Positions 1-9,733 of a DNA stretch of 23,788 nt are shown here, piece after piece (the first letter of the stretch is position 1; each line of letters starts with the position of its first letter). Location of the stretch: positions 605,305 to 629,092 of the forward strand of contig BMAT01001706.1 of NCBI GenBank assembly GCA_019649035.1, given 5' to 3'. The notes beneath the pieces were generated by a model, which saw only the letters and a program-made list of their open reading frames with translations, was not told the origin of the DNA and searched no databases. This DNA comes from Elysia marginata (lineage: Eukaryota; Mollusca; Gastropoda; Plakobranchidae). A program made the translations under genes and the position numbers.

Positions 1-3000
1 GAGAGAGAGAGATAAAGAGAGAAAGAGTCCAAAGCGTTGGCTTTGATTAATTACGCCCTCGGGTTTTTATGGAAGCTGATCTATGTTACTTGCAGGCACA
101 AGGCTATCATATGGCTTCGTGTCTGGCAGTAACATTAGTTTTATATAAAAAATGTATTTGTGTAATTATTATCGATATCACGAAGCATAAAAAGTACCCT
201 ATATCAATTGACTGCTCTGGTGATGAACTACCGATAGACTCACAGATGATTTATCTTTTTGATTTTTAATTTTCAAATTAAATGCAAAGGTAGCAATTAC
301 ATTTGTGGGGGCTTAAATTCTTTGATAAGCTTAAACATACACCAACTGTCTAATGAAACTTGCGCATAATCCCGTTAACTTTTGTGAATTCAGGCAGACA
401 TCAATTTCATTGCTAGGAAAAGTAATTACCCGTATCAGTTGATTGCAATTTATGATGACGTTCACAAGACGTATTCTCCCACAAGTAAATCTGTATAGTA
501 GAGCCTGCATCCATTCTAAGATTACGAGTCTCTCGATAGTCTCAGTAAGTCGAAATGTGGCCAGCAAGATAGGTAACTTTTATAACACTGCTTTATTATT
601 CTCTTTATACTCTACAACAACAACAACAACAAAAAAACCTATTTGAACACTCAAGATGGTATAAACTAAACCTCTAAAGGATGTAGCCGAGCTTACATGG
701 AGTCGTGACAAAAGATGATGAGATATAAGATGTGATTGTCCGTACTTTCGTTACCTGCCATTATTGTCTGCTTTTAGATTTCGAAATTTCACTTGCTCGA
801 GACCGCCCAGTAAAGGCCAAGTCACAGAATGTGATCGCGTTTCACAGTCTAGTCTTTATGCTAAACATTGGATCTTCAGTTGATCGGCCTACTCGTCGAA
901 AATTGCGTTTTATATTCGACTTTGTATAAAAAGCCAAATGTTTAGACAAAATAATACAAGCTCATACGCTGGTTTTTTTTCTTTGTTTGACCGAGCCCTC
1001 TCAGTGGTCTCGACTTATTACAACATTGCGGTCTGATATCCTCTGCAGCTTTTCTTCTCCCATTCTCATGCTACGAAAAGCTATACCTCAAGCCTACGGT
1101 TTTAAAGAATAAAAGGTGGATCGATGATAATAAGTGTTTGACTGAGAGATGATCACATGTATTTTTGATGAACAGGACTAAAGCCTGAAACTCTGTAAGA
1201 AAACAAAACACGCTTAAGTTTGACTGGGACGAGATGAAACTGAAAAAGAGAGCGGATTGATAAACCAGAGAAAGATAAAAGTCAGTAATGTTTTGTGTAT
1301 CTCCATAAACCTGCCTGACTCGATCCTCTGGTTCGTGTCACGTTCGCTAGACATTCAAGATGTTCACATTTACATGTTCTTTACAAAAGGTTGTGGGAGA
1401 GAAACTTTCTCTGGTGGCTTTCCTTTCTTAAACCGTGAGAAAATAGATTCTGACTGCAGATAGAACTCAAAACTGAGAGCTGTAATAATTTAAAAAAACT
1501 GAGGTTTATTTTGTCGCAGCTTCACGATGGTTTCACATTTCAACGAAAGGTTTGATAGCGATGGAGATTTAATGTATGTGGGAAAACACTGATGGGATGG
1601 CACATTTAGGGCTGATTAAAACGGTTTATTCTTCCTTCTCTTATATATGATTATTTTATTTTCGCCGTTGATTTAAAGGTATTTGTAAGCTTTATCTTCA
1701 GTTTGGAAAGCTACTGTTGGAAAACGTTCATATCAATGCTGGAGTAATTATCTGATGACAACGTAACACAGTAGCACATTTTATTGCTGCTGCTTGTGTT
1801 GACTTTCATTCTAAATTGAGCTTTTAATTCTTCCACATTTCACTAGTCTACTTAGCTGTTTAAAACGTGTGCTGGTTGACTTCAAGTAGAAAAAAAAATC
1901 ATGTTTCAAAAACTGAAAGGGCATGGAAACGTTCAATAGTAATGCGGATTCTCTATTTGGGAGGGAACGTTTTGACTCTCCGACGTTTTATCTACTTTAG
2001 CTGGTGCATGAAAAAGAGAACTTATTTTTTTAATAAGACGCTGAAGTTTTTTTCCCATCATGCACTCATGTACGACATCCTCGTCTATCCACCAGAAGCT
2101 TTTCTTCCCCTTGTTGATGTTCTTTTTCTTGATTCTCTTTTTGTTGTTGTTGTTGTTCTTCTTCTGCTCCTCTTTCTATTTATTATAAGTGCTTCATTTG
2201 TATCACCTTATTCTTTCTTTCGTCCATCTTGTTCTTGTTTTTCCTGTCCATCTCTTAGTTCTTTTGACTTTTCCTGATTTCTCCAAGAAGCTATAAAAGT
2301 CCAGTGTCAGTTAGGCACTATCTTTACTAACTCTGGAGCCACACGACTCCTGGAATAGCCCAAGGCGAATGGCAGCGGCGGCGGAGGTCCACCCGTAACT
2401 GCAGCTCCCTTTATGACATTGTGTGGACACCGGATCCCTCAGACGCCATTGGATGCTGACAATTCTGAGCACGACTGTTCTCCTTGCGATGGTGAGTTCA
2501 GGTTTCCCGAGACCAGGAGAGAGACCTGACACTAGCGCACAGCCCAGAATTACAGGCTCTCCCCTGCCACGGCTGCCAACGCACACACTGAGGTTGTGAC
2601 TCTACATTCCCAGCACCTTATCGAAGTTATCCCGCCCTCTCAGCTTTTTCCCTTCTTGGACAACAAACAGTCTTCATTTCCGCCCTCACGTCAAATATTT
2701 GGACCTTAAAATAGCTCAATTTTGATTCTGGGAATTTAATCACCTAGCCTGTATTGACATCACATTTCTTGTCATCACGGGCATTATCATTACGATTATC
2801 AGAATAAATTTCCTTCAACAAGAAGCAAATCATAACCGTCTTATAATTATTACTACTCTGTGTGTTAGTAGCAAAAGATTTTCATATTGGATCCAGTAGG
2901 TCGACATCGTACAAATCGAGACACAAAATAATATCAGAGGTTTAAACTTTGATAAAACAAATAACGGAAATTTACTCTTTTCTTCTCACACCAAATACAT

Positions 3001-3512
3001 TAACTTTTGAGAGTTTAAAGGTTTACATTGCTCTATCCCAACAGGGCGTAAACAACTTCGGTTGTGCCTTTTTAGACTAGTTTGGAAGGGGGAGGTAACT
3101 AGCGAGGCGTCTATCTAGCACAAGCACAAGTTATGTGACAGTTGCCACGCCAGGCGAGATTTTTAGGGACAGATTGAAAGATAATGTCTGTCAATTATTT
3201 CCGAAATATGTCCCTCTCGCGACGCCCTCGCCATGTTTCCACACGTCCTAGATCTACGTGAGGGCCCCTTTCCATGATGGTTCATGTTTGTTGTATTGTT
3301 TTTCCCTTCATGTTCAATTTATGCCTGTTCTTGCGCCCGCTGGACGGCTCACTATAAAATTATGCGTTGTTTGTTTTTTTTTCTTCTTAAATAAAAAAAA
3401 AATCCCCGAGACATCTATTCATGGAAAATTTTATGTGGTAAATAGATTGCACACAAAAATAACAAACACACAGAATACTGTAGTAGCTATAAAAACAACA
3501 TTTTAGACTTAC
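1..3512 (-). other. Downstream intron of the minus-strand gene (partial)
   Basis: This begins at the GTAAGT donor of exon B and runs to the window edge. A minus-strand acceptor with a good pyrimidine tract sits at 1193-1208 (TTTTGTTTTCTTACAG), but the open frame after it lacks the cysteine and Gly-Asp motif expected next in this family, so I do not call it. 1-27 is GA-rich. 612-632 is a short (CAA)n. 2000-2280 is pyrimidine-rich on the plus strand with (GTT)n at 2141-2158. The block 2292-2600 is listed separately. Confidence 0.55.
2292..2491 (+). other. Possible plus-strand promoter and first exon in a GC-richer block
   Basis: TATAAAAG (2292-2299) is followed by GC-richer sequence ending at a perfect donor, GATG|GTGAGT (exon edge 2491). 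A 9-codon upstream frame (2369-2398, M-A-A-A-A-E-V-H-P) precedes a second ATG at 2413. The second opens 26 codons into the donor in phase 1, including C-G-H-R-I-P and D-C-S-P-C-D. The second ATG is in poor context and the protein is unrecognised. On the minus strand the same block is also open for 91 codons (2311-2586), so coding strand and coding status are uncertain. Confidence 0.22.
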
Positions 3513-3577
3513 TTTTCTTATACTGCAACAAGTTCCTGTGCTGTGAAGTGAACGCCATGCATCTCACACATCCGTCT
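3513..3577 (-). CDS. Internal coding exon B: CxRC...LQYK part of the same DUF7044-like domain
   Basis: This minus-strand exon of 65 nt starts after a strong acceptor (TTTTTTCTTTCTCGCAG, 3578-3594) and ends at a consensus donor (AAAA|GTAAGT). It begins with one base that completes the Arg codon left open by exon A, so the phases match (2 to 2). The 21 full codons read D-G-C-V-R-C-M-A-F-T, then S-Q-H-R-N-L-L-Q-Y-K-K, and the exon leaves in phase 1. C-x-R-C followed by H-x-N-x-L-Q-Y-K is what follows the KFL..D segment in the DUF7044-type family as I remember it, so two independently found segments fit one domain in order, strand and phase. It carries the third and fourth cysteines, likely disulfide-bonded in the extracellular space. 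The next exon should carry further Cys and a Gly-Asp-Ala-like motif. I did not find it between 1 and 3512. Confidence 0.86.
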
Positions 3578-6360
3578 CTGCGAGAAAGAAAAAACAAATA
3601 ACAAGTAAAGTACAATGTACCTTAGCCTGAATTAAATATTGTTAAACCCATAAGAAATGTTACAAATCATAGGAAAACTCTTTCCAGGTGCATCAGACCA
3701 CTAGCTTATTGAGATAAACAGTTGTACAGAATTAGTTCTGACTTAAATCTAGCCACAACTTGGGAAACAGTCTCTTCCATATTTCCTTCCTGCAGATTCC
3801 ACATTTCTTTGAACGGTTCGGTAGGCAAAAAATATTACGCAGCTTTTAAAAAAATGCTCCTGATCACTTTGGATACACAATTTCGCACCAATTGGTCAGA
3901 ACCATTGCGGGAATATTTTTCTTGAACTATAGTGTAGACAACATGTAGACACCGAAAACGCGTAAAAACATCAGAATCCAATATCGGGTGATGCTCCTCT
4001 TTAGACTGCCGAGAACAATAGTTGAACAGTTCGTTTCAAACAACCATACAGTCTTATTATGGCGATAACCAAGAGTAAGGAATAGTCTGATGTTTTTGAA
4101 CCGAGACTAAAGCATTATTAAGCAATTAATATCACTTAAATCTTTTAAAACTTTGTGTAGTTTTGAAGATTAATATGGTATAATTGGTACCTTTTTCCTG
4201 CATATCTTTTAGAGTTCCGACTTTCCAATAACAACAAATTGTCATGGAAAATAAAAAAAAAATTGAACATAACCATTTTAATTTTCACTGCGATGAGTCT
4301 TTTAACCAAACCACCTTTTAAACCTTCATTAATCAAATTATCTAACCAAAATGGAGCCTTCAAAATGTGACCTTTCACATTATTTTTTTAATACTTTCCG
4401 AACGTGCCCAACAAAACTGTCCAGAACAAAACTGCTCAGATTTAAAATATAAAAATATCGAGGGTTGAAAACCTGGGGGAATTGTCCGTACCAAAACTAA
4501 AATTATGTAGATCAAAATATCAGCTGTCCGCCGAATTGGGTCAGTAAGAGATGTCATGAAGCAAAGTTCAGTCTCACATTGAGCTCATGCCGGGCACAAA
4601 GTAAGAAAATTGTTATTAGCTGTGTAATTTAACAGCTGATGGCAGCTGTACTGGTACAATCGTAGAAACGCTGCCTCCCCCCTCCCCCTCCTCCTCCTTA
4701 TCGGTCTTCCAATCCTCTCTCATCTGTGGTTTCGGCCAGGTGCCCAGTAAATAACGTGTGTCATGATGGTTTATTTTGCAAACAGAGTTGATAAGACTCA
4801 AAGTTAGAGACAACTGACCGCTATAATGTTTCTACTCGATAGAGCAACGCTTTGCAGACGAATTAGAGCAAACATCTAAAGCCATGTGGATCATGATGAA
4901 AAAACGACGTAAAAAGCGTCACGCAACCATTTTCAAGGTCTTGATCTCAATCACTTAAACGAGTTAATGGCTGAACAGAAAAAGTGAGTTGCGATGAAAC
5001 AAAATTTCAAAGAAAAGACATGACATGTTGGAACTAATCAGAGTTTTACTCTACCACATGAAATCCTGTGATAAAACTTGGACTTACACTTATTAGAGGC
5101 CAAATTAAACCTATAACACAGGTAAGAAGAATTTCTTGTCAAACTTAAAACTCACATAAAGCAACTTAGGGAGGCCCCCTATCAGGACGGGAACAGCCTA
5201 ATATAATTTCTAAGCGTTTTGGCGTATTTTGTTTCAGTGTTTCAAACTTAGGATTTGACCTTGCAAGACTGAAACGGTCCAGATCTAGATTAAGGTATAG
5301 TTCTTAATGTTCATCTAATATGTAGATTAGGTTATAAAATTAGGGTTTTTAGTAAAGTCAAATATAGTCCTTTACTAATAAATATGACGAAAAGGTTGAC
5401 TATTTGGAGTAAATAGATCAGCCCTCCCGAAACTGGCTTATGAACAAATGATCATAGAAGATGGAAATATGTAGGGAAAAAATAGAAAAAAAAAGTTTCT
5501 GGAGACTAGTGAAACCATCGGTTCATAAATTTTATAATAAAGCTATACAGGTAAATCTGGAGCTCAAGCAGAGACTAAGTAGCGTCGACTTTTTGTTATT
5601 CTAAGATCTCCAAATAATCCCACAAACAAAGAACTTCATTCTGATCTTTTATTATTTTTTGTTTTGTTTTCTCTAAATGTTTGTTTTAAAAAAATTATAA
5701 TCTCTTAGTTTTCTTCTTTCAATCTTTTCAAAATTTATTTAAAGTTGTGATTTATCGGGCTGTGCTTATACGCGTCTAAAGAAAACCAAAATCGATGAAT
5801 TAAATGCGAGATTATAGTATTAATAAGGATGCTCTGAGACAAAGATGCTGCTGCTGCGCGTTGTCAACGTGCATCCTGCATCTCAAGTTTTTGGGCCGCA
5901 GCTGGTGCTGGGATTGCAACTGCTTTTATGCTCCGGACGCAAAGATAAAGTGCATGCAATGTCAGTCTAACCTTTCCAACCACAGAGAGCATTAAAAAAC
6001 ACTAAAATGCGCTACTGCCATGTTTAAAAAGTTATCGGGTTAGGGAAAATGGTGAAAAAATGGTGAAAATTCGACACATCAATAAAAGAAAATTGTTATT
6101 TCAAAAGCAAATATGCTGTTTTTTTGGGGGGGATATTATATTATATTGTACTTCAATGGCTTGTTCTCTTTTGTGCGTGATTTTTTTATATAGAAATGAT
6201 ACAGTTTGTGTTTTTTGACATAGTTAAACTATTTTGTTTTTAATGAGAGAAAAAAACTTTAAAACCAAAACAGAAACAAGTACTAAAATTTAACTCATGA
6301 GTTAGTGTATGGATTTCGAAAATGATATTTCCGATCCTCCAATAGTCGACCTGCACAGGG

Positions 6361-6460
6361 TGAAAGCTGGTTATATGAGATCTGTTCAGAATTCGAACCC
6401 GCAGCTCTTCATCACTAGCCCGGTTCTCTGTGTAGTAGAGACAGGTGAGTGACTCATCTG
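6361..6460 (-). repeat. Degraded tRNA-derived SINE-like remnant
   Basis: On the minus strand the stretch GGGCTAGTGATGAAGAGC then TGCGGGTTCGAATTC resembles the anticodon-arm-to-TΨC-arm part of a tRNA, with a good B box (GGGTTCGAAT, 6391-6400). The 3' side of the TΨC stem does not pair and there is no clear A box or acceptor stem, so it is not a functional tRNA gene. A minus-strand open frame of 82 codons (6240-6488) crosses it and is probably fortuitous. Confidence 0.35.
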
Positions 6461-6752
6461 TGGTTGCTGTAAGACTGTCTCTCTTCAATACTTCTAAGGT
6501 CTTTGGTTATCAGATGCTAAATTCCGGTGCCTTCAGGGGCAGACAATCCGAGATATAATTTTATAAAAAAATGACTTGGCATTTAACATCGCGTACACCT
6601 TCCAACAGTTTGATCTTGCTTTCAACTTCAGAGGCACTTAATACCTGGTAAAGATAAATATGGTATTCCTTTGCCAGCATCAGCTAAAAACATGATTATC
6701 TCCTTTGAGATTCGCATATTATGAATATTATGCTCTTGTTTATGATGCTTTT

Positions 6753-6876
6753 AGAGAAAGATGTTTATAACCTCTAAGCTCGATTTTAACGTCGAAATCA
6801 TTTTCAAACAGCGCCCCCCCCCCCTTTTTTTTATTCATAAAACAACAAAAGGCAGCTCTTTCTTAAACATGGTACC
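6753..6876 (+). repeat. Dispersed repeat, copy 1 (poly-C / poly-T / CATAAAACAAC family)
   Basis: This aligns over about 120 bp with 8329-8449. Shared blocks in order are AGAGAA, TATA(A)CCTCTA.GCT, GAAAT.AT.TTC, AGC followed by a C run, a T run, TTCATAAAACAACAAAA, GCAG, then AAACA and CCT. Here the C run is 11 bases (6814-6824) and the T run 8. No coding frame or clear terminal repeat is visible. Either a SINE 3' part or a non-autonomous element could look like this. The orientation is arbitrary. Confidence 0.6.
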
Positions 6877-7270
6877 TCGTTTGATAATAAAAAAAAGCAT
6901 GGCCTACTTCGCAAGTTTTCAAAAGGAATTTAACAAAAAAAAATATGGCAATTTTATTGATAATTTGCAGAGTTTTGTGAAAACTGCCTTTTGGCCATGC
7001 ATATAGGTAACTTTTAAGAAACGAGTTTGGCGTAGATGGCTACAACTTTGAAAAGCTTCACGTTTGAAAAAGAAAGAAAATTTTACTTTAAAATCCAGCT
7101 CAATAAAGCATACGGGATCAGTATACTTGAAAAGAGAATGTGAGAGAGCTAGAAACGCCGAGTCGGTTAACTAGGTCTAGAACAATGGCAGCGAATGTAA
7201 CGCTAGTGTTCCCATGCTGGGAGCAATGACAACCTACACAGGCTACTCAGCTTGCGTCCACGAACATCTT

Positions 7271-7321
7271 CAAAGGCAGACTAGCAATTTTCCCTGGATG
7301 TGCTGGGAAAATTGGCCTTTG
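7271..7321. other. Strong stem-loop, pre-miRNA-like
   Basis: CAAAGGC (7271-7277), a 7-nt one-sided bulge, then CAATTTTCCC (7285-7294), a 10-nt loop (7295-7304), GGGAAAATTG (7305-7314) and GCCTTTG (7315-7321) form 17 perfect pairs. ACAT at 7265-7268 and ATGT at 7334-7337 could extend it. It lies in a less AT-rich part of the intron (7140-7450). Without expression data it could be a microRNA hairpin, a short inverted-repeat element or a regulatory palindrome. Confidence 0.6.
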
Positions 7322-8328
7322 TTTCCTCCGAAATGTCTACACTGTTAGCTAATGGGCAGTAATTTTTGGGCCGTTTTGTAATGGTGTTGTGAACAAATAA
7401 AGCGCCCGGAGAATGCTGCATCTGCTGGAAATGTCAATAGTTGAGAGAAAAGATGCATTTGTTCAGCAGGAGAAAAAAAAATACGGCGCAGGGGAAGAAA
7501 AAAATTGTCGTCTTTTTATATTGGCAAAGAAAATCTAAAAGTAAATAAACGTCCTTGTATTTGTTTTTTAAAGGGATATAAAATGATTAGCATGCAGTAA
7601 ACAGCTTTGAAACACAAATCAAAAACCACGTAAGCCAGTCGATTTTTTTTAATTAAGAAGGAAACAAACGAACGTTTACACAAAGAGATAAACAGTTTTT
7701 AAAGCATTCATGCTGCGCAAAAAACCTTTTATAGCGGTGTTAGTAGTCTAATAACAAAAAACTTTTAAATATATAATAATTATATGTTATGTATTTTTTC
7801 ATTCGTTTATTTTGCTCCGAATTTTTTTTTCATTTGAATGTTTCATCCTTTAGAAATCGCCTCTATCTCTGAGGCTTTCAGTTGTTTTGTTGTTCTTTTT
7901 TGTGCTTTTATAAAATTCGTTTGTTTCTTTTGACATCCATTCTGTGTAAGTATATTAGCCACCTAAGTCTCTTCATGCACAGGACTATTGGAATACTATG
8001 GGGATCAATTTCTTCCAGCACCCCTAAGTTAGTAACCTTACTGCTCCAAACTTTACTCGCAATTATGTAACTTTAGGCACGATAAGACATTTGTCGTGAG
8101 CTGAGTCGAAATGAATCGTATGTCACAACACTAACAGTAAAATGCGTTAATGTTACATGTGTTGGATTTTCCCGAGCTACCAAGCATTACCATTTCGTGA
8201 AATGCCAGTATTCCCTATTAAGTATGTGGACATTACAAAAGTATTGCGTTGGACTATCGAAATGGCGGATGTTCTCGGAAGCTAGTGCGCTCTTCTGTGC
8301 TATGGATCAGTGTGACCCTACTTCAGGA

Positions 8329-8449
8329 AGAGAACAGAGTTCTATACCTCTACGCTGTATTTAAATTGAAATTATCTTCAGCCCCCTCTCCATTTTTTTT
8401 GTTCTTCATAAAACAACAAAATGCAGTTATTTGTCAAACAAAGTCCCTA
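8329..8449 (+). repeat. Dispersed repeat, copy 2
   Basis: This is the second copy of the family at 6753-6876, in the same orientation and about 1.58 kb away. It has C5 then TCTCCA and T8 in place of the long C run, followed by the shared TTCATAAAACAACAAAA and TGCAGTTATTTGT. Its last 30 bp also recur at 8744-8774. Confidence 0.6.
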
Positions 8450-8743
8450 GTTAAAAAAATATTCGTAATGTGAACAGCCTCAATAGGAGTGGGAAAATAT
8501 TCGTTTGTTTTACAAAGAAAGAAAGACAAAAACTAAACTTTTAATTATGGTGTTTCTTACCATTAGAATTTCTTTTGCTCAACTTTTTGGACATGTTTTA
8601 AATAAAAAGTTCGTGATTTACACTACAACATATAATTTATTGATTATGACATTTCTTCAAAGACAAATATTCTTGTTTTTCTGTTTTAATTACATTTTAT
8701 TTTTTAAACGGTGATACCCAACATACGTGAACTGGCTTGAACT

Positions 8744-8774
8744 AAATGCAGTTATTTGTTAAACATAGTCCTTA
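8744..8774 (+). repeat. Partial third copy of the dispersed-repeat tail
   Basis: AAATGCAGTTATTTGT is identical to 8419-8434, and the following AAACA.AGTCC is matched with two or three differences. Only the tail is present. The pair brackets about 300 bp of AT-rich sequence, so this could be an independent 3' fragment or a local duplication. Confidence 0.6.
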
Positions 8775-8835
8775 AGACGATGCAAGTTAGTTCAAGAGAT
8801 CTATGAAAGAAAGTGAGACAGAAAGATAGAGAGAG

Positions 8836-8940
8836 AAAAGCAGGAGGAGTGCATGAGAGAGAGAAGAGAGAGAGAGAAAAGCAGGAGGAGTGCATGAGAG
8901 AGAGAAGAGAGAGAGAGATAGAGAAAAGCAGGAGGAGTGA
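8836..8940. repeat. Purine minisatellite, three units of 41-47 bp
   Basis: Three direct copies of a unit beginning AAAAGCAGGAGGAGTG start at 8836, 8877 and 8924, so the periods are 41 and 47 bp. Each core is followed by ATGAGAGAGAG and a GA run whose length explains the period difference. The third copy changes TGCATG to TGAATG and passes into the (GA)n tract. On the minus strand this produces Ser/Leu-rich and Pro-Pro-Ala-Phe open frames that are not protein code. Confidence 0.9.
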
Positions 8941-8960
8941 ATGAGAGAGAGAGAGAGAGA

Positions 8961-9006
<46 letters not shown>
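8941..9006. repeat. (GA)n microsatellite abutting the donor of exon A
   Basis: This is a nearly pure GA tract with one GGGT interruption near 8961-8964. On the minus strand it is (CT)n starting about 12 nt inside the intron after exon A, so the transcript has a long pyrimidine tract immediately downstream of a 5' splice site. Length variation here could affect use of that donor (inference). Confidence 0.95.
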
Positions 9007-9010
<4 letters not shown>

Positions 9011-9018
9011 AACTGTAC

Positions 9019-9166
9019 CTGTCCATGAGGAGGAACTTGCCGTGCCCGTCCTGGTGTGTGCACACGCCAACATCTGAGACTGTCTTGGCTGTGATGGTGA
9101 CCCGCTCTTTCCCATTCAATAACCACTCTCCCCTCCAGGCTTCAGGAATGCTACAGTTCTTGGTAA
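9019..9166 (-). CDS. Internal coding exon A: first part of a DUF7044-like cysteine-rich extracellular domain
   Basis: The exon reads on the minus strand from 9166 to 9019. It has two bases of a split codon, 48 full codons, then AG of an Arg codon, so it enters in phase 1 and leaves in phase 2. The acceptor is near ideal: a CTAAC branch point at 9203-9207, a pyrimidine tract, then CTCTTCAG. The donor is GACAG|GTACAG. The translation begins T-K-N-C-S-I-P-E-A-W-R-G-E-W and continues with a G-V-C turn and ends K-F-L-L-M-D-R. C-x5-W-x-G-x-W, G-x-C and KFL..D are, from memory, the signature of the DUF7044 domain, which starts the mature part of secreted or membrane proteins found in protostomes. 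Their biochemical role is unknown to me. A phase-1 start just before the first cysteine fits a preceding signal-peptide exon. The frame is intact. The open frame continuing below 9019 is only the intronic CT repeat. I am confident of the exon and less sure of the exact family name. Confidence 0.87.
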
Positions 9167-9207
9167 CTGAAGAGATGAGAGAAAAATACAGGTTTACCGC
9201 TTGTTAG
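9167..9207 (-). promoter_or_regulatory. 3' splice site of exon A: branch point, pyrimidine tract, CAG
   Basis: Read on the minus strand, this segment has GCTAAC (branch consensus CTAAC, 9203-9207), then about 37 bases with a TTTTTCTCTCATCTCTT tract, then CAG at the exon edge. Branch-to-acceptor spacing is in the usual animal range. It fixes the 5' edge of exon A at 9166 and gives phase 1, because the preceding TAG and TGA codons in the other frames rule out extending the coding region upstream. Confidence 0.75.
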
Positions 9208-9475
9208 CTGAATCTACGAGATCCTGATACTGGATCTGTGCATATTATGTACGAAAATAACATTGCGCTTTTTTTTATAAACTTTATTTAAAAAATCTAA
9301 AACAATCCTTTATGAAATCGAATTATTAACATCAAATGAGATTTTTCACGGTTGACAAAGTAGTATTAACATTAGAGCACATTTATCAGCATTTCCATAA
9401 CGCCAGGTATAGCTTTATGATTTAGTTTGTTTGCCAACGATTAGGAAAATCTGGGTACTCTCCGACTAAATCCCC

Positions 9476-9508
9476 ACACACACTCACACACAAACACACA
9501 CGCACACA
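9476..9508. repeat. Imperfect (CA)n microsatellite
   Basis: CACACACAC with T, A and G interruptions (CTCACACACAAACACACACG). It accounts for the cysteine- and valine-rich end of the minus-strand open frame that crosses it. Confidence 0.85.
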
Positions 9509-9733
9509 AATACTGCAGAAGAAAATTTGACGGTAAGAAATGACGAGACTTAGAAAAACAGCGCACATACCAACTTATCAATTGAGTGGAGGGAAAATAA
9601 GACAGAAAAAAAAGAAAAGCCAAATCACTTTGACTTCGGCTTTTCGGTTCCTCGCAGATTAAGGGTTCTTTCTGTCGGGTAATTTGACCATTCCTCGTTA
9701 AAGGGCAAACAAAGTTCGAGAGCTTAGGATTAC

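Larger units (their letters stand above)
3578..9018 (-). other. Intron between exons A and B (5441 nt)
   Basis: This is bounded by GTACAG at its 5' end (exon A side) and CTTTCTCGCAG at its 3' end (exon B side). Contents: purine minisatellite and (GA)n within about 10 nt of the donor, two copies of a poly-C/poly-T dispersed repeat, a degraded tRNA-like SINE remnant near 6400, a strong hairpin at 7271-7321 in a less AT-rich stretch (7140-7450), and otherwise AT-rich unique-looking sequence. A 63-codon plus-strand open frame at 5804-5995 is cysteine-rich but unrecognised. Between 3600 and 5800 I see nothing else I can name. Confidence 0.8.

Noticed and set aside
1071-1192. Minus-strand exon candidate after a strong acceptor (TTTTGTTTTCTTACAG)
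   Set aside because: It is open for about 40 codons in the phase left by exon B, but it lacks the cysteine and Gly-Asp motif expected next, has no good donor, and ends in TAG. I treat the acceptor as fortuitous.
4616-4813. 65-codon minus-strand frame with a Glu/Gly-rich stretch
   Set aside because: The acidic stretch comes from a CCTCC repeat on the plus strand. There is no domain and no decisive splice signal.
5804-5995. Cysteine-rich 63-codon plus-strand frame, also open on the minus strand
   Set aside because: The C-C-C-C run comes from a GCTGCTGCTGC stretch. The cysteine spacing does not match a zinc-finger or toxin scaffold I know, and no splice signals frame it.
8752-9126. Three overlapping minus-strand frames of 104-124 codons
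   Set aside because: Only the exon A portion (to 9019), in one frame, is coding. The Ser/Leu-rich remainder is the antisense of the GA minisatellite, and the other two frames are shadows.
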